27,640 bases of DNA from Opitutia bacterium UBA3151 (GTDB taxonomy: Bacteria; Verrucomicrobiota; Verrucomicrobiia; Opitutales; Seribacteraceae): the NCBI GenBank assembly GCA_002364975.1, contig DEYT01000117.1, forward strand, positions 3,291 through 30,930, in the 5' to 3' direction. This document shows, piece after piece, positions 24,523-27,640 of this stretch. The stretch's first letter is position 1. Each line of letters starts with the position of its first letter. The notes below the pieces were generated by a model, which was given only the letters and a program-made list of their open reading frames with translations, was not told the origin of the DNA and ran no database searches. The translations under genes were made by a program, and so were the position numbers.

Positions 24523-27210
24523 ATGAAAATATATGTTCACAGAAAGGGAAAAAATTTTGGTCCCTTCACAGTTGCTCAAATCAAAGGGCACCTTCGAGCA
24601 AATAACTTTGTTGGAGATGACCTTGCCTGTTTTGACGGCTCTCATTGGATCAAATTGTCTGAAGTTCCGGGGGTCTCAGAAATTCCGGATCTCGCTAAGG
24701 ATCAGATACGCCTGAAAACGGAGAAGTCATGCAAAGAGCCAACCCTGCAAAACGCAGAAGTCTCCAAACCAAAGAACAGGAAGCCCGTTTTCCAAAACCG
24801 TAAAAAAGCCCTTATACTTACGGGAGTTTCCCTCGTTTCCATAGGCCTTGTAACAATCCTCTCTTTTTTGTTTACTCCCAGTGAGCAAGATCAAAGTGCT
24901 CGAGAAACCCATTCAAATGGTGCGATCAAAAACATTTCAGTGGAGCAAAGACCTGTTCCTTCATTTGAAAGCTTTGATCCTCGTCCCGCAGCTGAAAAAA
25001 TCGATGCCTTTCTGAATGCAAATTTGAATCGTGAAAACCTCCAGCCCAATCCCACAATTAGTGATGAGCAATTCCTTCGTCGAATTTATCTATCCGTTAT
25101 CGGTCGGATACCAACGATTTTGGAAGCAAATAATTTCCTCCGTTTAACTGCAGACAATAAACACTCCTTACTGATTCAAAAACTGCTCTCAAATGATGCC
25201 GGCTACACGGCCCATCACTATCAATTTTGGGCCGACCTTCTTCGAATACCGACGAATGTTGATTATACGCTTTATTATCGGGAATGGATCAAGGAACAGA
25301 TAAGAAAAAACACGCCCTATGACGAACTCGTACACCAACTGGTAAGTGGGCACGGACTGATTTTTGACAACCCTGCTGCTGCATATTATTTGCGTGACGC
25401 AGGTATGGCGCTCGACAACATGTCGAATTCAGTTCGTATATTTTTAGGTACCCGTTTGGAGTGTGCTCAGTGCCATGACCATCCCTTCGACAAATGGACC
25501 CAAATGGATTACTTTAAGATGGCTGCTTACACCTACGATTTTGATGTTCGTATGGGCGTATCTCACGATTCAAATCGTCAGAAAGTTTATCAAGATTTTG
25601 GAAAAAGAAGAAATGCTGCTTTTAAAGAGGCAACTGGTTTTGAGGATTTTCCTCACATGCACGATGAGTCTAAAATCGATGAATGGCTTAGCCAACCCTA
25701 TGCACCTGGTTACCTGGAACGTAATAATTTATCCAAAGAGGAATTTAGAAAAGCGGCGATACGGGGATTGATTGCCCGCAAAGAGGTTTCCGATTTTGAT
25801 GACCCAGTTTCGCAGACTGTAAATATGCTCTATGGTCATATTTCTAATGTTCAGGTAAAACATCATTACGATAAACCCCTTCAACTTCCTCATGACTATC
25901 AGTATAATAATGGGTCTCCTCATGAGATTGTAAGACCCGGGACTATGTTCGGACCAGAAATCCCTCACCTTGATGATCAGACCGAACGAAAAAATGCCTA
26001 CGCAGATTGGTTAGTATCATCCGAAAACCCACGTTTTACTAGGGTCATCGTGAATCGACTTTGGAAGCGTGCCTTTGGACATGGCATTTTTGAACCCTTG
26101 GATAACCTGACGGATCGAACTGAAATCAGCCAACCCGAATTGCTTCGTTTTCTTGAAAATTTAATGCAGGAACTTGATTACAATATTCGTGCTTTTCAGA
26201 ATGTTCTTTTTCATACTCAACTTTTTCGCAGGGAGATGCACCTTGAAGATCATCCTCTGGGGATGAAATTCCATTTTGCGGGTCCACTCTTGAAGCGAAT
26301 GAGTGCTGAACAAATTTGGGATTCCGTCACCACACTCATACTTCCTAATGTCGACACCTATGCCCCCAATAGAAAACGGACTCTGGAACGGATTGCCCGA
26401 ACCAAGTCAATTTATCAAAGCCTTGAAGGTAGACCTATTGAGGAAGTCTTACCCAAAATAAGGGAAGCTGGTGCTCTGCGACGGGAGATGCGGGGTGAAC
26501 AAGTTGAATATGAGAAAAAGATCTCAGCCGCTTACGCTCAATCCGATAATGAACTTGCCAAAAAATTGACGGACGAACTCAAAGTAAAAGTCCGTGCTAT
26601 GGAAACAAAGAGTCGTGAATTGGTCTTAGTTGATCTAAAAGAAAACCAAGCAAACCCTATGATGATGATGGGAGAATCGATGATGGGTAGTCCCATGAGC
26701 TCTGCGACGATGGAAATAAACGAACGAATATCCCAAGCAAAACCTCGTAAAGCACCTGGAAACTTGGATCCGAATGAGCGAAGGATCTGGGATGTAAAAG
26801 AGCGTACTTCCTTGCGTCATTTCCGGGATGTGGTTCGACAAATGGCAAGAGCGGTTGAACTGGATTCACCAGCGAAAAGAGGACATTTTTTACGGGACTT
26901 TGGCCAGTCAGACAGAGAAGTAATTGACAACTCCTCATCCCATGCATCCGTTCCCCAAGCTTTGTATTTGCTTAATAGCCCCTTGAGTGTTGCGATTCAA
27001 AATTCAAACGCTTTTCTTGGTGGGCTTCTCGCTGCCTTGAATAAACCCGAGGATAAAATTGAACTTATTTATCGTTCCATGCTAACCCGAAAGCCGACCA
27101 CTTTGGAAGTGGAAAGAATTCTTACTGATTATGAAACTCACGGGGAAGAAACCATCGAAGACCTTGTCTGGGCTCTGCTTAATTCTCGTCAATTTACATT
27201 TATACAATGA
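24523..27210 (+). CDS. DUF1549/DUF1553 protein with N-terminal GYF_2 domain and CxxCH motif
   Basis: These proteins are abundant in Planctomycetes and Verrucomicrobia, usually next to DUF1501 genes; their biochemistry is not settled. The 895-residue protein begins with a GYF_2-type domain (about 1-55: IYVHRKGKNFGPFTVAQIKG) and a charged linker, then one membrane helix at about 95-117. The rest is probably periplasmic. A DUF1549-type region begins at about 155 (AEKIDAFLNANLN, FLRRIYLSVIGRIP), carries CAQCH at 314-318 in ECAQCHDHPFDKW, a CxxCH c-type haem motif, and is followed by the DUF1553 region (from about 480: ADWLVSSENPRFTRVIVNRL). A Met-rich stretch lies at residues 713-730. A membrane-bound sensor-like head rather than a plain signal peptide is the oddity. 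It overlaps the DUF1501 gene by ATGA. Confidence 0.9.
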   Translation: MKIYVHRKGKNFGPFTVAQIKGHLRANNFVGDDLACFDGSHWIKLSEVPGVSEIPDLAKDQIRLKTEKSCKEPTLQNAEVSKPKNRKPVFQNRKKALILTGVSLVSIGLVTILSFLFTPSEQDQSARETHSNGAIKNISVEQRPVPSFESFDPRPAAEKIDAFLNANLNRENLQPNPTISDEQFLRRIYLSVIGRIPTILEANNFLRLTADNKHSLLIQKLLSNDAGYTAHHYQFWADLLRIPTNVDYTLYYREWIKEQIRKNTPYDELVHQLVSGHGLIFDNPAAAYYLRDAGMALDNMSNSVRIFLGTRLECAQCHDHPFDKWTQMDYFKMAAYTYDFDVRMGVSHDSNRQKVYQDFGKRRNAAFKEATGFEDFPHMHDESKIDEWLSQPYAPGYLERNNLSKEEFRKAAIRGLIARKEVSDFDDPVSQTVNMLYGHISNVQVKHHYDKPLQLPHDYQYNNGSPHEIVRPGTMFGPEIPHLDDQTERKNAYADWLVSSENPRFTRVIVNRLWKRAFGHGIFEPLDNLTDRTEISQPELLRFLENLMQELDYNIRAFQNVLFHTQLFRREMHLEDHPLGMKFHFAGPLLKRMSAEQIWDSVTTLILPNVDTYAPNRKRTLERIARTKSIYQSLEGRPIEEVLPKIREAGALRREMRGEQVEYEKKISAAYAQSDNELAKKLTDELKVKVRAMETKSRELVLVDLKENQANPMMMMGESMMGSPMSSATMEINERISQAKPRKAPGNLDPNERRIWDVKERTSLRHFRDVVRQMARAVELDSPAKRGHFLRDFGQSDREVIDNSSSHASVPQALYLLNSPLSVAIQNSNAFLGGLLAALNKPEDKIELIYRSMLTRKPTTLEVERILTDYETHGEETIEDLVWALLNSRQFTFIQ

Positions 27211-27640
27211 TAAAGTCTGATTTCAACCGTCGCCGTTTTCTTGAACTAGCTGCCGGAAGCTTTCTTGGTGTAACTGCACAGCATAGCTTTGGAGCCGCAG
27301 GGGAGAAAAGTGCTATTGCCCAACTTGCTGATCCTGCAAAGCAACTCATTTACCTATACATGGAAGGTGGAATGAGCCATATCGATACTTTTGACCTCAA
27401 GACTGGACACGAAAACCAAGGCTCGACCCAGCCCATCAATACCAATGTGGATGGGATTCGAGTATCTAGTCATCTCCCCAATTTAGCGAGACATGCAAAT
27501 AAGCTATGTGTGATAAACTCACTCACTTCAACTGCAGGTGACCATGAAAAAGGAAACTACTTCATGCATACCAGTTACCAGCAAAGAGCTACCATTCGAC
27601 ATCCGGGTATTGGATCTTGGTATCATAAATTAAAGGGTAA
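27207..27640 (+). CDS. DUF1501 protein with twin-arginine signal, 5' part
   Basis: The first 144 codons of a DUF1501 protein, cut by the window end. The Tat signal is NRRRFLELAAGSFLGVTA (residues 7-24). The mature part shows IYLYMEGGMSHIDTFDLK and then the HLPNLARHANKLCVINSL segment and the TAGDHEKGNYFMHTSYQ segment. This alkaline-phosphatase-like fold group resembles sulfatases distantly, and its members are almost always beside DUF1549/DUF1553 genes, as here with a 4-base ATGA overlap. They may be secreted oxidoreductase or hydrolase partners; the function is not established. Export through the SAM-bearing TatC at 913-2325 is expected. Confidence 0.93.
   Translation, partial: MIKSDFNRRRFLELAAGSFLGVTAQHSFGAAGEKSAIAQLADPAKQLIYLYMEGGMSHIDTFDLKTGHENQGSTQPINTNVDGIRVSSHLPNLARHANKLCVINSLTSTAGDHEKGNYFMHTSYQQRATIRHPGIGSWYHKLKG

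Overview
The window looks like a chromosomal segment of a Gram-negative member of the PVC group, most likely Verrucomicrobiota (an Opitutia/Puniceicoccales-type lineage is my best guess). The reasons are a DUF1549/DUF1553 gene overlapping a DUF1501 gene, several secreted sulfatases, Tat-dependent Gfo/Idh oxidoreductases, ThuA-like proteins and a GYF_2-TM protein, together with moderate-to-low GC. No rRNA gene or phage, IS or CRISPR signature is visible, and no gene-free stretch exceeds 300 bases.

Left part (1-10.8 kb) is mostly housekeeping. It holds the 5' end of ppdK (minus strand); a probable tatC / XRE-type regulator / hslR operon; a lipoprotein with YwqK/MORN-like repeats and a proline-rich NPFD tail; tRNA-Gln (minus); then pyrH, frr, proB and a UvrD-type helicase (plus). 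These meet a back-to-back dcd / SufU-like pair on the minus strand.

Middle part (10.9-13.7 kb) is on the minus strand: a Fur/Zur-type repressor, a ThuA-like protein and a Tat-exported Gfo/Idh oxidoreductase, probably linked to extracytoplasmic sugar chemistry.

Right part (13.8 kb to the end) is a co-directional block for breaking down a complex, probably sulfated and esterified, polysaccharide. It holds a CE1-like esterase, a sulfatase with an extra beta domain, a GH127-like beta-L-arabinofuranosidase, an unassigned (alpha/alpha)6-barrel protein, a second sulfatase with a lectin-like domain and a helical-repeat tail, and the DUF1549/DUF1553 and DUF1501 pair. The last four genes overlap by ATGA or are separated by 3 nt, so they look like one transcription unit. 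No SusC/SusD pair is present, as is usual for this phylum.

The most unusual item is the TatC. Its first periplasmic loop carries an insert of about 60 residues that reads like a SAM (sterile alpha motif) domain, and its C-terminus has an added transmembrane segment and tail. Two predicted Tat substrates lie in the same window. Other notable points are a SufU-like scaffold that has lost a ligand cysteine, the NPFD-repeat lipoprotein, a 46-50-residue helical repeat tail on a sulfatase, and the near absence of Shine-Dalgarno sequences before these genes.
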